64,000 nucleotides of DNA from NCBI RefSeq assembly GCF_002019795.1, contig NZ_KV917381.1, forward strand, positions 1,981,210 through 2,045,209, in the 5' to 3' direction. The DNA comes from Bacillus alkalicellulosilyticus (GTDB lineage: Bacteria; Bacillota; Bacilli; Bacillales; Bacillaceae_F). Under the pieces are notes generated by a model that searched no databases, was not told the origin of the DNA, and saw nothing but the letters and a program-made list of their open reading frames with translations. Below, piece by piece: positions 34,444 through 43,841 of this stretch. Both the position numbers and the translations under genes were made by a program. Every line of letters starts with the position of its first letter. Position 1 is the stretch's first letter.

Positions 34444-35643
34444 ATGACATATCATAAAAAAATTATAGCAATGGCAAATGAACTAGAGTCGCAATTAATC
34501 AGTTGGAGACGACATTTTCATCAACATCCTGAACTTAGTTTTCAGGAAACAAAAACGTCACAGTATGTTTGTCAGGTTCTTGAAAAGCTACCAGGGATGA
34601 AAGTAGAGAAAAAGTCAGGGAATACAGCTGTCATTGGTACCATTAGCAATGGTGAGGGACCTACCTTAGCACTTCGAGCAGATATGGATGCACTTCCCAT
34701 CCAAGAGGAAAATAACGTCAATTATGCATCGAAACATAAAGGCATCATGCACGCTTGTGGTCATGATGCCCACACAGCAATTTTGTTAGGTGCTGCGACC
34801 GTTTTATCGAAAATAATGCAAGATGGAGAGTTTGAAGGAACAGTGAAATTTCTCTTCCAACCAGCCGAGGAAACAACGGATGACCAAGGGTTATCAGGAG
34901 CTCAGCATCTGATAAGAAATGGTGTCCTTGATGATGTCGATGGAGCAGTAGCTTTGCATATGTGTCCGTGGTTACACGTTGGACATCATCAGGTTCATGA
35001 TGGACCAAGTATGGCCAATGTTGATGTCTTTCAAGCGGAAATCCATGGCAGTGGAGGGCATAGCGCTTATCCAAATTTAGGAACAGACCCGATATGGATG
35101 GCGAACCAGGTGTTAAATGTTTTATATAGTATCGTTTCACGCAGAATTTCTCCGTTAGAGGAAGCTGTCGTAAGTGTCGGAAGAATAGAAGCAGGAAAAA
35201 GTGACAATGTCATTCCAGCAATGATTCAAATTGATGGTACGATTCGGAGTTATTCCAAAAAAGTACGAGAGCAACTAACGGACGAAGTTAAAAAAGCCTT
35301 TTCGATCGTTGATAGCTTAGGTGGAGAGGCAGAAGTGACCATCAATTACGGCGAGCCTGCGTTAATGAATGATTTGCAGATGAACCAATATATCACCGAT
35401 GCCATATCAGCATTGTATCCAAACGATGAGATTGTGCGAGAACCGTTTGGCTTAGGAGGAGAAGATTTTGGCTATATCAGTGAAAGGCTTCCAAGTGCAA
35501 TGTTCTTTCTTGGTTGTCGACAGCAAGGCGATATTCAACGGGATTTACACACGCCTATTTTTGATATAGACGAAGGTTGTTTAGCAAAAGGGGTGGCGAT
35601 TATGTCTTTCCTGGCTACTCAATATTTACAACCAACTCGGTAA
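34444..35643 (+). CDS. M20D-family amidohydrolase, putative N-acetyldiaminobutyrate deacetylase
   Basis: A 399-residue zinc/cobalt amidohydrolase. RADMDALPI, MHACGHDAHTA (with the M20D Cys ligand), FQPAEET and GSGGHSAYP are in order, and FGLGGEDFGYI ends the catalytic domain. ATG 34438 is too close to GGAGGG, so ATG 34444 is chosen. It takes the place of DoeB (an AstE-type deacetylase in Halomonas), so non-orthologous replacement is inferred. It could equally deacylate another N-acyl amino acid. Confidence 0.8.
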   Translation: MTYHKKIIAMANELESQLISWRRHFHQHPELSFQETKTSQYVCQVLEKLPGMKVEKKSGNTAVIGTISNGEGPTLALRADMDALPIQEENNVNYASKHKGIMHACGHDAHTAILLGAATVLSKIMQDGEFEGTVKFLFQPAEETTDDQGLSGAQHLIRNGVLDDVDGAVALHMCPWLHVGHHQVHDGPSMANVDVFQAEIHGSGGHSAYPNLGTDPIWMANQVLNVLYSIVSRRISPLEEAVVSVGRIEAGKSDNVIPAMIQIDGTIRSYSKKVREQLTDEVKKAFSIVDSLGGEAEVTINYGEPALMNDLQMNQYITDAISALYPNDEIVREPFGLGGEDFGYISERLPSAMFFLGCRQQGDIQRDLHTPIFDIDEGCLAKGVAIMSFLATQYLQPTR

Positions 35644-35653
35644 GGAGGTTGCA

Positions 35654-36694
35654 ATGACACAAAAACTAGCATTGTTAGGGTTTGGAACAGTTGGTCAAGG
35701 GCTAGCAGAAATTTTGCTAGAAAAAGAGAAACAACTGCGAGAAGAAACCGGTTTTGAAGCCGTAATCGTGGCCATTTCAGATGTAATGAAGGGCTCGATT
35801 TATCATCCCGAGGGTCTTGATATCGCACAAGCGTTGAAAGCAGTTAAGGAAGATGGCACATTAGATGCTTATCCAGATACGACCGGCTTGATTCGAGGAA
35901 AAGATAGTTTTCAAACGATAAAAGAAACAAATGCCGAAGCGATAGTTGAAGTGACATTTACGGATGTCAAGACAGGTCAACCCGCGATTGATCATTGTAA
36001 GGCCGCATTTGAAGCGGGAAAGCATGTTGTCATGAGTAACAAGGGACCCGTCGCACTAGCCTTTGAGGAATTATCTCAATTAGCTAAAAAGAATGATGTT
36101 CGTTGGGGCTTTGAAGGAACGGTTATGAGTGGAACACCTGCATTACGGATGCCACTAGCGGCTCTAGCTGGAAATGAAATCACAGAAATTCGAGGTATCT
36201 TAAATGGCACAACCAATTATATCTTAACGAAGATGGAAGAAGGGCTTTCATTTGAAGAGGCCCTAAAAGAAGCACAGGATAAAGGATATGCCGAAGCGGA
36301 TCCAACGAGTGATGTGGAAGGCTATGACGCGAGATACAAAGTTGTTATTTTAGCTCAAAAGATCATGAACACACCGTTAAAAGTTGAGGATGTATCGTGT
36401 CAAGGGATTACCCATATTACGAAAGAGGATATTGAAGAAGCGGCTAAAGAAGGATATCGTTTTAAGCTTCTTTCCAAAATAAAAAAAGAAGGCAGTTCCA
36501 TTAAGGCTACTGTCGCTCCAGAAAAGGTAGAAGCAACTGACCCATTAGCTTCAGTGTATGGAGCTCTAAATGCCGTTACCTTTGATTGTGATTTAGCTGG
36601 TCCGATTACCTTAACAGGTGCCGGTGCCGGGCGACTCGAAACAGGATATTCTCTCTTAATTGACTTGCTTAATATTTATCGGAACCATTTATAA
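35654..36694 (+). CDS. Homoserine dehydrogenase lacking the ACT domain
   Basis: A 346-residue protein, shorter than the usual 430-residue enzyme because the C-terminal ACT domain is absent. GFGTVGQGLAEIL binds NAD(P), SNKGPVALAF and GTVMSGTPALRMPLAALAG follow, and GILNGTTNYILTKMEEG and DVEGYDARYKVVILA hold the substrate site. The Rossmann first strand is intact. AGGAGG lies seven bases upstream. In this operon it probably reduces aspartate semialdehyde to homoserine or the reverse; absence of ACT suggests no feedback by threonine. Confidence 0.85.
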   Translation: MTQKLALLGFGTVGQGLAEILLEKEKQLREETGFEAVIVAISDVMKGSIYHPEGLDIAQALKAVKEDGTLDAYPDTTGLIRGKDSFQTIKETNAEAIVEVTFTDVKTGQPAIDHCKAAFEAGKHVVMSNKGPVALAFEELSQLAKKNDVRWGFEGTVMSGTPALRMPLAALAGNEITEIRGILNGTTNYILTKMEEGLSFEEALKEAQDKGYAEADPTSDVEGYDARYKVVILAQKIMNTPLKVEDVSCQGITHITKEDIEEAAKEGYRFKLLSKIKKEGSSIKATVAPEKVEATDPLASVYGALNAVTFDCDLAGPITLTGAGAGRLETGYSLLIDLLNIYRNHL

Positions 36695-36715
36695 TCTTTG
36701 AAAGGAGGGGTTCAG

Positions 36716-38149
36716 ATGCGGATTAAAGTGTCAGGACGAAAGATGTTGTTAGGTGGAAAATGGGTTGAACGGAAACGACAAATTGAAGTGAAAAACCCCG
36801 AAAATAATGAAATTATTGCGCTTGTCCCTGCAGCTACTGCTTCAGATATGCTAGAAGCGATTGCGCTCGCCAAAGAAGGTGCTACACAAGGCGCATCACT
36901 TCCAATTCATAAGAGAATGGAAATATTACAAAAGGCAGCTTCTTATATTGAGTACCACCATGAGGAATATGCACGAACGATTTCAACGGAAGGAAGTAAA
37001 ACCATTCGAGAAGCGAGAAAAGAAGTAACACGTTGTATCGAAACGCTCCGTATTAGTGCCGAGGAAGCGAGACAAATTAAAGGAGAGACCATTCCATTTG
37101 ACCAACGTCCTGGAAGTGAACATCGAATTGGTTACTATTATCGTTTTCCGATTGGCATTGTTGGCGCGATTACGCCATTTAATGATCCACTCAACTTAGT
37201 AGCTCATAAAATCGGTCCAGCTGTGGCAAGTGGAAACGCCATTATCGTCAAACCAGCGAGTGCAACGCCTTTAAGTGCACTGAAGTTAGCAGAAGCCTTT
37301 CTATATGCTGGTTTACCGGAGAAAGTGTTATCTGTGATAACCGGATATGGTCATGAAATCGGGGATGTGCTTGTTTCTCATCCTGATGTCCGCATGATTT
37401 CATTTACAGGTGGGGTAGATGCTGGATTAGAGATTAGTAGAAAAGCTGGTTTGAAAAAACTAAGCATGGAACTCGGTTCTAACTCGCCTGTTATCGTCTT
37501 AGATGATGCCAATATTGAGGAAGCCGTATCTTCATGTGTGTCAGGTGCATTTGGTGCAGCCGGTCAAAACTGTATAGGCGTACAGCGTATATTCATTCAA
37601 AACAACATATACCATGATTTTTTACAACGTTTTATTAAGCAAACAAAACGATATAAAACAGGTGAAAAACTACATGAATTAACAGATGTCGGTCCATTAA
37701 TTTCTGAAAAGGAAGCGATACGTGTAGAGAAGCTCATAGATCGTTGTATCCAAGCAGGCGCAACAGTAGAGTGCGGAGGAAATCGAGAGGGCGCTTATAT
37801 TCACCCTACCGTAATTACTGGTATCCGCGAAAATGACCCAGAAGTAACGGAAGAGGTATTTGGACCGGTTGTCTTTTTATTCCCGGTTGAGTCATTAGAT
37901 GAGGCAATATCAAAAGCCAATGCTGTCAAGTTTGGACTGCAAGCAGGCATTTTTACGAATAATTTACAAGATGCCTTTTCTGCTATTTCACGGTTAGATG
38001 TCGGTGGGGTCATGATTAATGATAGCAGTGATTATCGCATCGATGCGATGCCTTTTGGTGGCGTAAAACAATCAGGACTCGGACGTGAAGGAGTTTCGCA
38101 TTCAATTCAAGAAATGACCGACCCGAAAGTTGTGTGTGTGAATTTGTGA
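36716..38149 (+). CDS. Aldehyde dehydrogenase, putative DoeC role
   Basis: A 477-residue NAD(P)-dependent aldehyde dehydrogenase. TPFNDPLNLVAHKIGPA, KPASATPLS, FTGG, MELGSNSP (general-base Glu) and GAAGQNCIGVQR (catalytic Cys) are in order, and EVFGPVVFLFPV and PFGGVKQSGLGREG close the fold. ATG 36716 follows AAGGAGGGG; an upstream TTG overlaps that site. The specificity resembles the lactaldehyde or phosphonoacetaldehyde branch. In the operon it could oxidise aspartate semialdehyde to aspartate, the job of DoeC. Confidence 0.82.
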   Translation: MRIKVSGRKMLLGGKWVERKRQIEVKNPENNEIIALVPAATASDMLEAIALAKEGATQGASLPIHKRMEILQKAASYIEYHHEEYARTISTEGSKTIREARKEVTRCIETLRISAEEARQIKGETIPFDQRPGSEHRIGYYYRFPIGIVGAITPFNDPLNLVAHKIGPAVASGNAIIVKPASATPLSALKLAEAFLYAGLPEKVLSVITGYGHEIGDVLVSHPDVRMISFTGGVDAGLEISRKAGLKKLSMELGSNSPVIVLDDANIEEAVSSCVSGAFGAAGQNCIGVQRIFIQNNIYHDFLQRFIKQTKRYKTGEKLHELTDVGPLISEKEAIRVEKLIDRCIQAGATVECGGNREGAYIHPTVITGIRENDPEVTEEVFGPVVFLFPVESLDEAISKANAVKFGLQAGIFTNNLQDAFSAISRLDVGGVMINDSSDYRIDAMPFGGVKQSGLGREGVSHSIQEMTDPKVVCVNL

Positions 38150-38163
38150 AAATGAACAGATAG

Positions 38164-38197
38164 AAAAGGACTCTGATTGAATTCGAGAGTCCTTTTT
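38164..38197. terminator. Bidirectional terminator after the ectoine operon
   Basis: AAAGGACTCT/AGAGTCCTTT stem with a ten-base loop and flanking A and T runs. It also serves the convergent CotH gene. Confidence 0.85.
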
Positions 38198-38200
38198 CCA

Positions 38201-40657
38201 TTACTCAAATATAGCTTCTAATGCAAAATCTTCAGTAAGGTTTACTTCAATCGTAACAGATGACTCTTTTATAGAAGGACCCCATCCTTTAAAGGAATAT
38301 CCATCCTTAGGAAGGGCAGTAATGGTAACGGGAATATCTTTAAAATAAGTACCAGTCCAGTTATCTGGATTAGAGATTCCTAGTGTTTCTGAACTGATTT
38401 CGATGGAGTTAACGATAACTGTTCCTTTAGAAGTATCCATTTTAATCGATAGGTTTGCTGTACCACTTAATTCAAAATGCTCTACTAAATGCTGTCGTAC
38501 AATAGAAGGTCTGTTAGTGGCAAACTCAAACATTTTATCAACACTTTTATTCCATTCTTCTATACTAGCTGGTATGCCCCAACGGTTAATATGCTCATCC
38601 ATTTCAGGTTGAATTGAAGTCTTAATATCATTAAAAATGGTGTGCACTCTCTCAGTTTGAAAAGAGCTATTTAAATGGTCCGCAAATTCATTAAGAAACT
38701 TGGTTTTATAAGATTTGTTCTCTAATAAAGAGCGAAATAAAACGTTTGGCCATTCTTGGTCGTTCTTTTGATTGGTTAAAGAAGTAGCCCATTCAATAGT
38801 GTTGTGGTTATAGGATTCTCTACCGACGAATGTTCTGTCTAAGTCAAACACTAGCCAGCGCCATCTACCATCAAGCTCAGGAGTTACAATGTCTTCATCA
38901 GGAGTTTTCTCATATCTCCAATATCTTATATTATTTTGTGGCCAATCTACATTTGCAATATAGATTTGAGAAATATAATACTGTGTGTAGTTGTCAATAT
39001 CCATGAGAGATTGAAGATACTCATAGTGGATATCTTCCGCGATGTCATGAGTTTTTACATATTCTATCATGTCTTCGTAATCTTGTTTTCCCATTTCAGA
39101 ACCTTCAGTTAAACGTGCATTGTTTTCAAGGATAGTATATTGGTCTCTGTTTCCACCGAAGTGGGTCTCAAAATAATGTTTATCAAGACGATCCCGTAAG
39201 TTGTGGATCCCCCAATATTCTCCGTTAAGAAAGACAACTGTAGGTTGGTAGTGCTGTGTAGCAAGGTCAAGGTGATGTAACACACGTTGTAATGCATCAT
39301 CTCTAAACATCGTAACACCCCAATCATTCCCAGGATGTCTAAGAATTAAACGGTTAAAATCATCAATCGGTTTATCATCAAAAAATTGATAATTAAATCT
39401 ACTTTTTCCGTATTCACTTCTTGAATATAATCGTAGTGATTTTTGAGGAAATCTCCTTGAGAAGTTTCCATGAATTCGAATACCAGCATCCTGTGATAAT
39501 GCTAAAGTGCCATCTAATTCAAAATACTCAAGGTGAATAGGCCTTTCCCAATCGGAGCCACGTTGAAAATAATTACCAGTCCCGTCATTGCCTGCCTGAT
39601 AATTTACACCAGGAACATAAATACCGATTTCATCATCAAACAAGTTTTCGGGGTTTGTAGAAATCGAAACAACTGGAAGCGAGTAGGGGGTAAAAAAGTA
39701 TGAATGTGTAGCTACTGAGCTAATTGGTTCATCATCTGAATGTATAATAGCTCTAACTAATGTTGCTTTTGTAATAGGTTCAGTAGGTGCTTTCCACCCG
39801 CGATGGTCATCGATTCGATTTGTGGGAATAAAAGCATAAACACTTGGTTCAGAATCTCTCTCTGATATAGCGATTGGATTCGTATATAAGTGAGTATTCT
39901 CCGAGTTGTAAATGGGATTTGGTTCAGACCCATCCAAAGTATAGTAGATGAGACCATTTTCAATCGGACTTAGAATCTCTAACTCAAAGAAATCATCATA
40001 AAACCCCCCGACATGTGAAAATATCGGGAGGAGACTAGAATCTACGACGGTGGTATCAATATCCGTTTGATTTATTTCATCGAGGAAATCTAAGATAGGT
40101 GAAAAATCGTTTATTGGATTTCCTTCAAGGTATAGACGATCTCGTAAATTTTCAAGATGACGTAACGGTTCGATAGTAGTGATTTGGTTATTTCTCATGT
40201 TCAAATCTCTTAATTGGTGAAGGTTGCTTAAAGGGGAGAGATCTATTATTTGATTATCTCGAATGTTAAGCTCTCTTAATAATGTTAGGTTTGAAATCGC
40301 ATCAATGTTATGAATCTGATTTCCCCGTAAATTAAGTTCATGCAAGTTTATTAATGAACTAAGTAAAGAGATATCAGAAATTTGATTGTCGCGTAAGTCG
40401 AGAGAGACTACGGATGTTAAATATTGTATTCCTTCTAGATTTTCAATTTGACTATCTCGAATATTTAACTCCTGGATATCACTCAATTGGTCTGCTCGTA
40501 TTTCACCTTTTTCATAGTTAATTGCTACTCTTATCGCTTTTTCCAAGTTTTCATCAGGGATAAGTGGACCTGATGCTAAGCTGTAGGCCATAAACCAAGT
40601 ACCCACTAAAAGTGGTACAAAGAGTAGTAATAAAAATTTTGACTTTTGTTTATGCAT
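38201..40657 (-). CDS. LRR-CotH kinase secreted protein
   Basis: An 818-residue exported protein. A signal/anchor helix (residues 7-28) leads to an internalin-type cap (PLIPDENLEKAIRVAI). About six 22-residue leucine-rich repeats follow (LNIRDNQI, LDLRDNQISDIS, LNLRGNQIHNID). Next come a chitobiase-type beta domain (YYTLDGSEPNP), the CotH atypical kinase core (PQKSLRLYSR with the lysine, NGEYWGIHNLRDR, WLVFDLDRTF with the metal aspartates) and a C-terminal bacterial repeat (GYSFKGWGP). Adjacent VTC and DUF4956 genes are divergent. CotH kinases phosphorylate spore coat proteins; here the LRR suggests binding at the surface. Confidence 0.85.
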   Translation of the reverse strand: MHKQKSKFLLLLFVPLLVGTWFMAYSLASGPLIPDENLEKAIRVAINYEKGEIRADQLSDIQELNIRDSQIENLEGIQYLTSVVSLDLRDNQISDISLLSSLINLHELNLRGNQIHNIDAISNLTLLRELNIRDNQIIDLSPLSNLHQLRDLNMRNNQITTIEPLRHLENLRDRLYLEGNPINDFSPILDFLDEINQTDIDTTVVDSSLLPIFSHVGGFYDDFFELEILSPIENGLIYYTLDGSEPNPIYNSENTHLYTNPIAISERDSEPSVYAFIPTNRIDDHRGWKAPTEPITKATLVRAIIHSDDEPISSVATHSYFFTPYSLPVVSISTNPENLFDDEIGIYVPGVNYQAGNDGTGNYFQRGSDWERPIHLEYFELDGTLALSQDAGIRIHGNFSRRFPQKSLRLYSRSEYGKSRFNYQFFDDKPIDDFNRLILRHPGNDWGVTMFRDDALQRVLHHLDLATQHYQPTVVFLNGEYWGIHNLRDRLDKHYFETHFGGNRDQYTILENNARLTEGSEMGKQDYEDMIEYVKTHDIAEDIHYEYLQSLMDIDNYTQYYISQIYIANVDWPQNNIRYWRYEKTPDEDIVTPELDGRWRWLVFDLDRTFVGRESYNHNTIEWATSLTNQKNDQEWPNVLFRSLLENKSYKTKFLNEFADHLNSSFQTERVHTIFNDIKTSIQPEMDEHINRWGIPASIEEWNKSVDKMFEFATNRPSIVRQHLVEHFELSGTANLSIKMDTSKGTVIVNSIEISSETLGISNPDNWTGTYFKDIPVTITALPKDGYSFKGWGPSIKESSVTIEVNLTEDFALEAIFE

Positions 40658-40816
40658 GATAAAACCTCTTCTCCTAAACTACTATATCTACGTTTACAAT
40701 TTCTACAAAAATATATATAATAATTACATTCTCAACAATAATCATACAATTTTTACAAACAATTAACAATACATACTTTATACAATGTGATCAGTATGGG
40801 AGAAGGGGGAGATTTT

Positions 40817-41545
40817 TTGGCTGGAGAAATTTTTAGCCGGTATGAGATAAAATATTTAATTCCATTTTCTACGTATGAGAAATTGGCCAAGGCATTGCAG
40901 GGACGTATGGTCTATGACAAATATGGAGATGAAGAAGGGAAATACAATATTATTAGTTTGTATTTTGATTCACCTGACAAAAAGATATATTACGAAACGA
41001 GAAACAAAGAGAGGTTTCGTCAAAAATTACGTTTGCGAATTTATAACAAAGCAACCGTAGATGATAACGCTTTTTTTGAGGTGAAGAAAAAGTATAAAAA
41101 AAGAGTCAATAAACGTAGGACGAGCATTAACTTAAAACATGCATACCAATATATTAATAACGCTCAAAGAAACTATGAAACATTGAATATATCGAATCCT
41201 CAAATTTTTAATGAAATTGATTCATTCCGCTCGTATTACAGCTTACAACCTGAGAATATTGTTAGCTATGATAGACAAGCTTTTGTTGGAGTAACAGACC
41301 CTGATTTAAGGGTAACATTTGATTATAATTTACGTTGCAGAAAAGATGATTTAAGAATAGAACATGGTCCGCACGGGATACATTTTGTTGATCCTGAGCT
41401 TGTTGTATTAGAAGTAAAAGTAAATCATAGTGTCCCTCTATGGCTATCGCGCTTACTAAGCGAACTTGGATGCCCAAAAAAAAGTGTCTCTAAATTTTGT
41501 ACTAGTGTAGATTTATTAGAAGAGGGAACAGGAATTATCGTCTAA
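40817..41545 (+). CDS. VTC-domain polyphosphate polymerase-like protein
   Basis: A 242-residue CYTH-related VTC domain protein. SRYEIKYLI opens it, ISLYFDSPDKKIYYETRN and RQKLRLRIY contribute tunnel residues, and FFEVKKKYKKRVNKRR is the strand with basic pairs. EVKVNHSVPLWL ends the tunnel. TTG 40817 is chosen because AGGGGGAGA is six bases upstream; ATG 40796 overlaps that site. VTC domains in yeast make polyphosphate; in bacteria this branch is linked to CotH and DUF4956 and activity is not shown. Confidence 0.82.
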   Translation: MAGEIFSRYEIKYLIPFSTYEKLAKALQGRMVYDKYGDEEGKYNIISLYFDSPDKKIYYETRNKERFRQKLRLRIYNKATVDDNAFFEVKKKYKKRVNKRRTSINLKHAYQYINNAQRNYETLNISNPQIFNEIDSFRSYYSLQPENIVSYDRQAFVGVTDPDLRVTFDYNLRCRKDDLRIEHGPHGIHFVDPELVVLEVKVNHSVPLWLSRLLSELGCPKKSVSKFCTSVDLLEEGTGIIV

Positions 41546-41569
41546 CTATATACTGAAGGAGATTTTTAC

Positions 41570-42259
41570 ATGGATAGTATCATGGAGATATTTAGGCAAT
41601 CGGATGTTACCACACGATTGACCTTAGTGGATGGGACAATTGCTGTTTTTTTAAGCTTTGTGCTCGCCTTAATTATTACAAAAATTTATAAAATGACGTA
41701 TAAAGGTTCACGTTACTCTCAGTCTTTTGTTCATACAGTTGTGATTATGGGTGTTGTTGTATCTTTAATTATGATTGTCATCGGAAACAATGTAGCGGTC
41801 GCTTTTGGACTTGTTGGCGCATTTTCAATTATCCGTTTCCGAAGTGCAATGAGTGACCCAAAAGACATTGCGTTTATCTTTTTTGCGATGGCAGTTGGAA
41901 TCGCTTGTGGACTAGGATTTTATTTATTAGCTATTATCTTTACTCTTACCTTGTCAGTATTAATTTATGGTTTATTTACATTTGATTATGGTAAAAGAGA
42001 AGGGGAACCGAGAACGATGAAAATCACGGTGCCCGAAAACCTTCAGTTCGAGGGTGCATTTGATGATATTTTTGAAAAGTATATGTCTTATCAATCTTTA
42101 ACAAAAGTACAGACGACTAATCTAGGAACAATGATCCAACTGGATTATGAAGTTGTGATGAAAAATGGAACAAAGGATAAAGAAGTGATTGATGCTATTC
42201 GAGAAAGAAATTCAAATCTAAATGTAGCAATCAACTATGCTGCATCTAATTCGTATTAA
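41570..42259 (+). CDS. DUF4956 membrane protein
   Basis: A 229-residue protein with about four membrane helices (residues 20-145) followed by a cytosolic ferredoxin-like region. GLVGAFSIIRFRSAMSDPKDIAFIFF is the DUF4956 signature. It starts 24 bp after the VTC gene behind AAGGAG, and it is the usual partner of VTC in this module. A role as channel or export partner for an anionic polymer is a guess. Confidence 0.85.
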   Translation: MDSIMEIFRQSDVTTRLTLVDGTIAVFLSFVLALIITKIYKMTYKGSRYSQSFVHTVVIMGVVVSLIMIVIGNNVAVAFGLVGAFSIIRFRSAMSDPKDIAFIFFAMAVGIACGLGFYLLAIIFTLTLSVLIYGLFTFDYGKREGEPRTMKITVPENLQFEGAFDDIFEKYMSYQSLTKVQTTNLGTMIQLDYEVVMKNGTKDKEVIDAIRERNSNLNVAINYAASNSY

Positions 42260-42288
42260 GAGGTTGGTTGATTCTAGTTTCGTTGTTG

Positions 42289-42330
42289 CCGGGCCAAAGG
42301 GGGAAACACATCTTTTGGCCCGGTCTTTTT
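42289..42330 (+). terminator. Terminator after the VTC-DUF4956 operon
   Basis: CCGGGCCAAA pairs with TTTGGCCCGG across a 15-base loop, followed by TCTTTTT. Confidence 0.88.
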
Positions 42331-42456
42331 ATCGTAAAAATCAGTAGTGGGCTAGCCTTTTTTTGTGTAAAGGTAGAAATTCTCAGGTTTTTTAACATTC
42401 TTTTTTCTGTTAATCGTGTTACGATGAGTGGAAGATGAAGAAATGAGTGATCACCC

Positions 42457-43818
42457 TTGAAGCAATTTCATAAATGGCTTGGTATTACCTGTTACATAAC
42501 TGCAGCGATATATCTATTGTCCCTGTTTAGCTTTAAGCAGGGACTTGAAATTGTGTATAGTTTACTGGCATTGCTTTTGTTTGTTGTGGCGATTCCCTTT
42601 GTACGAAGAATGACTCAGATTGTTTCAATTGTTTTAGTTCTCGCTGGAGTTTACTTTTTTTACAGCAAACAAATGAATGTGTTCTATGCCGTCTCAGGAT
42701 TTGGCCATAATATTAATCTCTTAACCTTATTTATTCTCGTTCCTCTTATAGGAGTGTATATTTCAACGGCTGGTTATTTAACGGCTTTAAAAGAATATCT
42801 GGAACAGTCTACACAAAAAAAGCATCCGTATCGCTTAAGTTTTATGTTGACGGCTTTGATGGGGGCCGTCTTAAATATAGGTTCAATGGCGATTGTAAAC
42901 CGCATCGCGGAGGGGAGTTTTCAGTCTTTCTATCGCACAAAGTTACTTCTTGTTGTTCTTCGTACCTTTGGATTTTGTATGATTTGGTCGCCTTATTTTG
43001 TAAATGTAGGGCTTGTGCTTTTCGTGTTTAATGTTGGTTGGAAAGAGATAGCTGGAGTTGGCTTTATTATTGGTCTATTGTATTTATGTATTTGTTTTTT
43101 CTTTTTCAAGGGAATTCATTTTTCTCATGATGTTCACTATAATAATGAAGAAAATAATGATTTCAGTGGCACAAAGCATACGATTCGTCCTTTTGTTTTT
43201 TTCTTTGTCGGCTTATTTGTACTGTCTTTTTTCTTTGATGCAGTAACGAACCTTCCGATGTTAACGATCGTCTGTTTACTTGGACTATTTTATCCACTAG
43301 TCTGGGCTGTATTGACAAAACAATGGATTGATTACATTCATGATGTAATCGAGTTTATGCTTCAATCATTCTCACGTTTAAAAAATGAGCTCGTTATCTT
43401 TATAAGTGCAGGTTTTTTTGGCAGGGCTCTTGCGGAAACAAATGCAGGGCAGGTTATATCTCAGTCTATTTATGACTGGTCGTTAGGGTCTGTGTTCATG
43501 ATGTCAGTTCTTGTTATCGTCTTGTCGATACTATTAGCTCTTATTGGCATTCATCCTGTTGTCATTGTGATCGGAATCGGGGGCTCCCTGTCACCATCCG
43601 TATTTGGAGTAAGTGCTGCTTATATGGCGATGCTATTATTGGTTGCCTGGACACTGGCCACACAACTGTCACCATTTTCAGGTTCGGTGTTAATGGCTTC
43701 TAGTTTAGCGAAGCGTTCTCCGGTTGACTTTTCAAAGCAAAACATCGCATTTGTTGCGACAAGTGTAGTTCTTTTAAGCATCGTATTATATGGTTTACAT
43801 CGTTTTACATTAATTTAA
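42457..43818 (+). CDS. Putative ion-transporter superfamily permease
   Basis: A 453-residue polytopic protein with about 11-12 membrane helices. Two re-entrant-like stretches, GFFGRALAETNAG and ATQLSPFSGSVLMASSLA, recall the IT superfamily (ArsB/CitMHS/DASS), with IGIHPVVIVIG before the second. A TTG start at 42457 lies at a poor ribosome site (GAGTGATC), so the exact start is uncertain. It sits 23 bp before an EamA transporter. Substrate unknown. Confidence 0.55.
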   Translation: MKQFHKWLGITCYITAAIYLLSLFSFKQGLEIVYSLLALLLFVVAIPFVRRMTQIVSIVLVLAGVYFFYSKQMNVFYAVSGFGHNINLLTLFILVPLIGVYISTAGYLTALKEYLEQSTQKKHPYRLSFMLTALMGAVLNIGSMAIVNRIAEGSFQSFYRTKLLLVVLRTFGFCMIWSPYFVNVGLVLFVFNVGWKEIAGVGFIIGLLYLCICFFFFKGIHFSHDVHYNNEENNDFSGTKHTIRPFVFFFVGLFVLSFFFDAVTNLPMLTIVCLLGLFYPLVWAVLTKQWIDYIHDVIEFMLQSFSRLKNELVIFISAGFFGRALAETNAGQVISQSIYDWSLGSVFMMSVLVIVLSILLALIGIHPVVIVIGIGGSLSPSVFGVSAAYMAMLLLVAWTLATQLSPFSGSVLMASSLAKRSPVDFSKQNIAFVATSVVLLSIVLYGLHRFTLI

Positions 43819-43841
43819 TAGACAGAGATGGAGAGAAATGC

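Noticed and set aside
37801-38201. Minus-strand frames inside the aldehyde dehydrogenase gene
   Set aside because: They are shadows of a well-supported coding region without ribosome sites.
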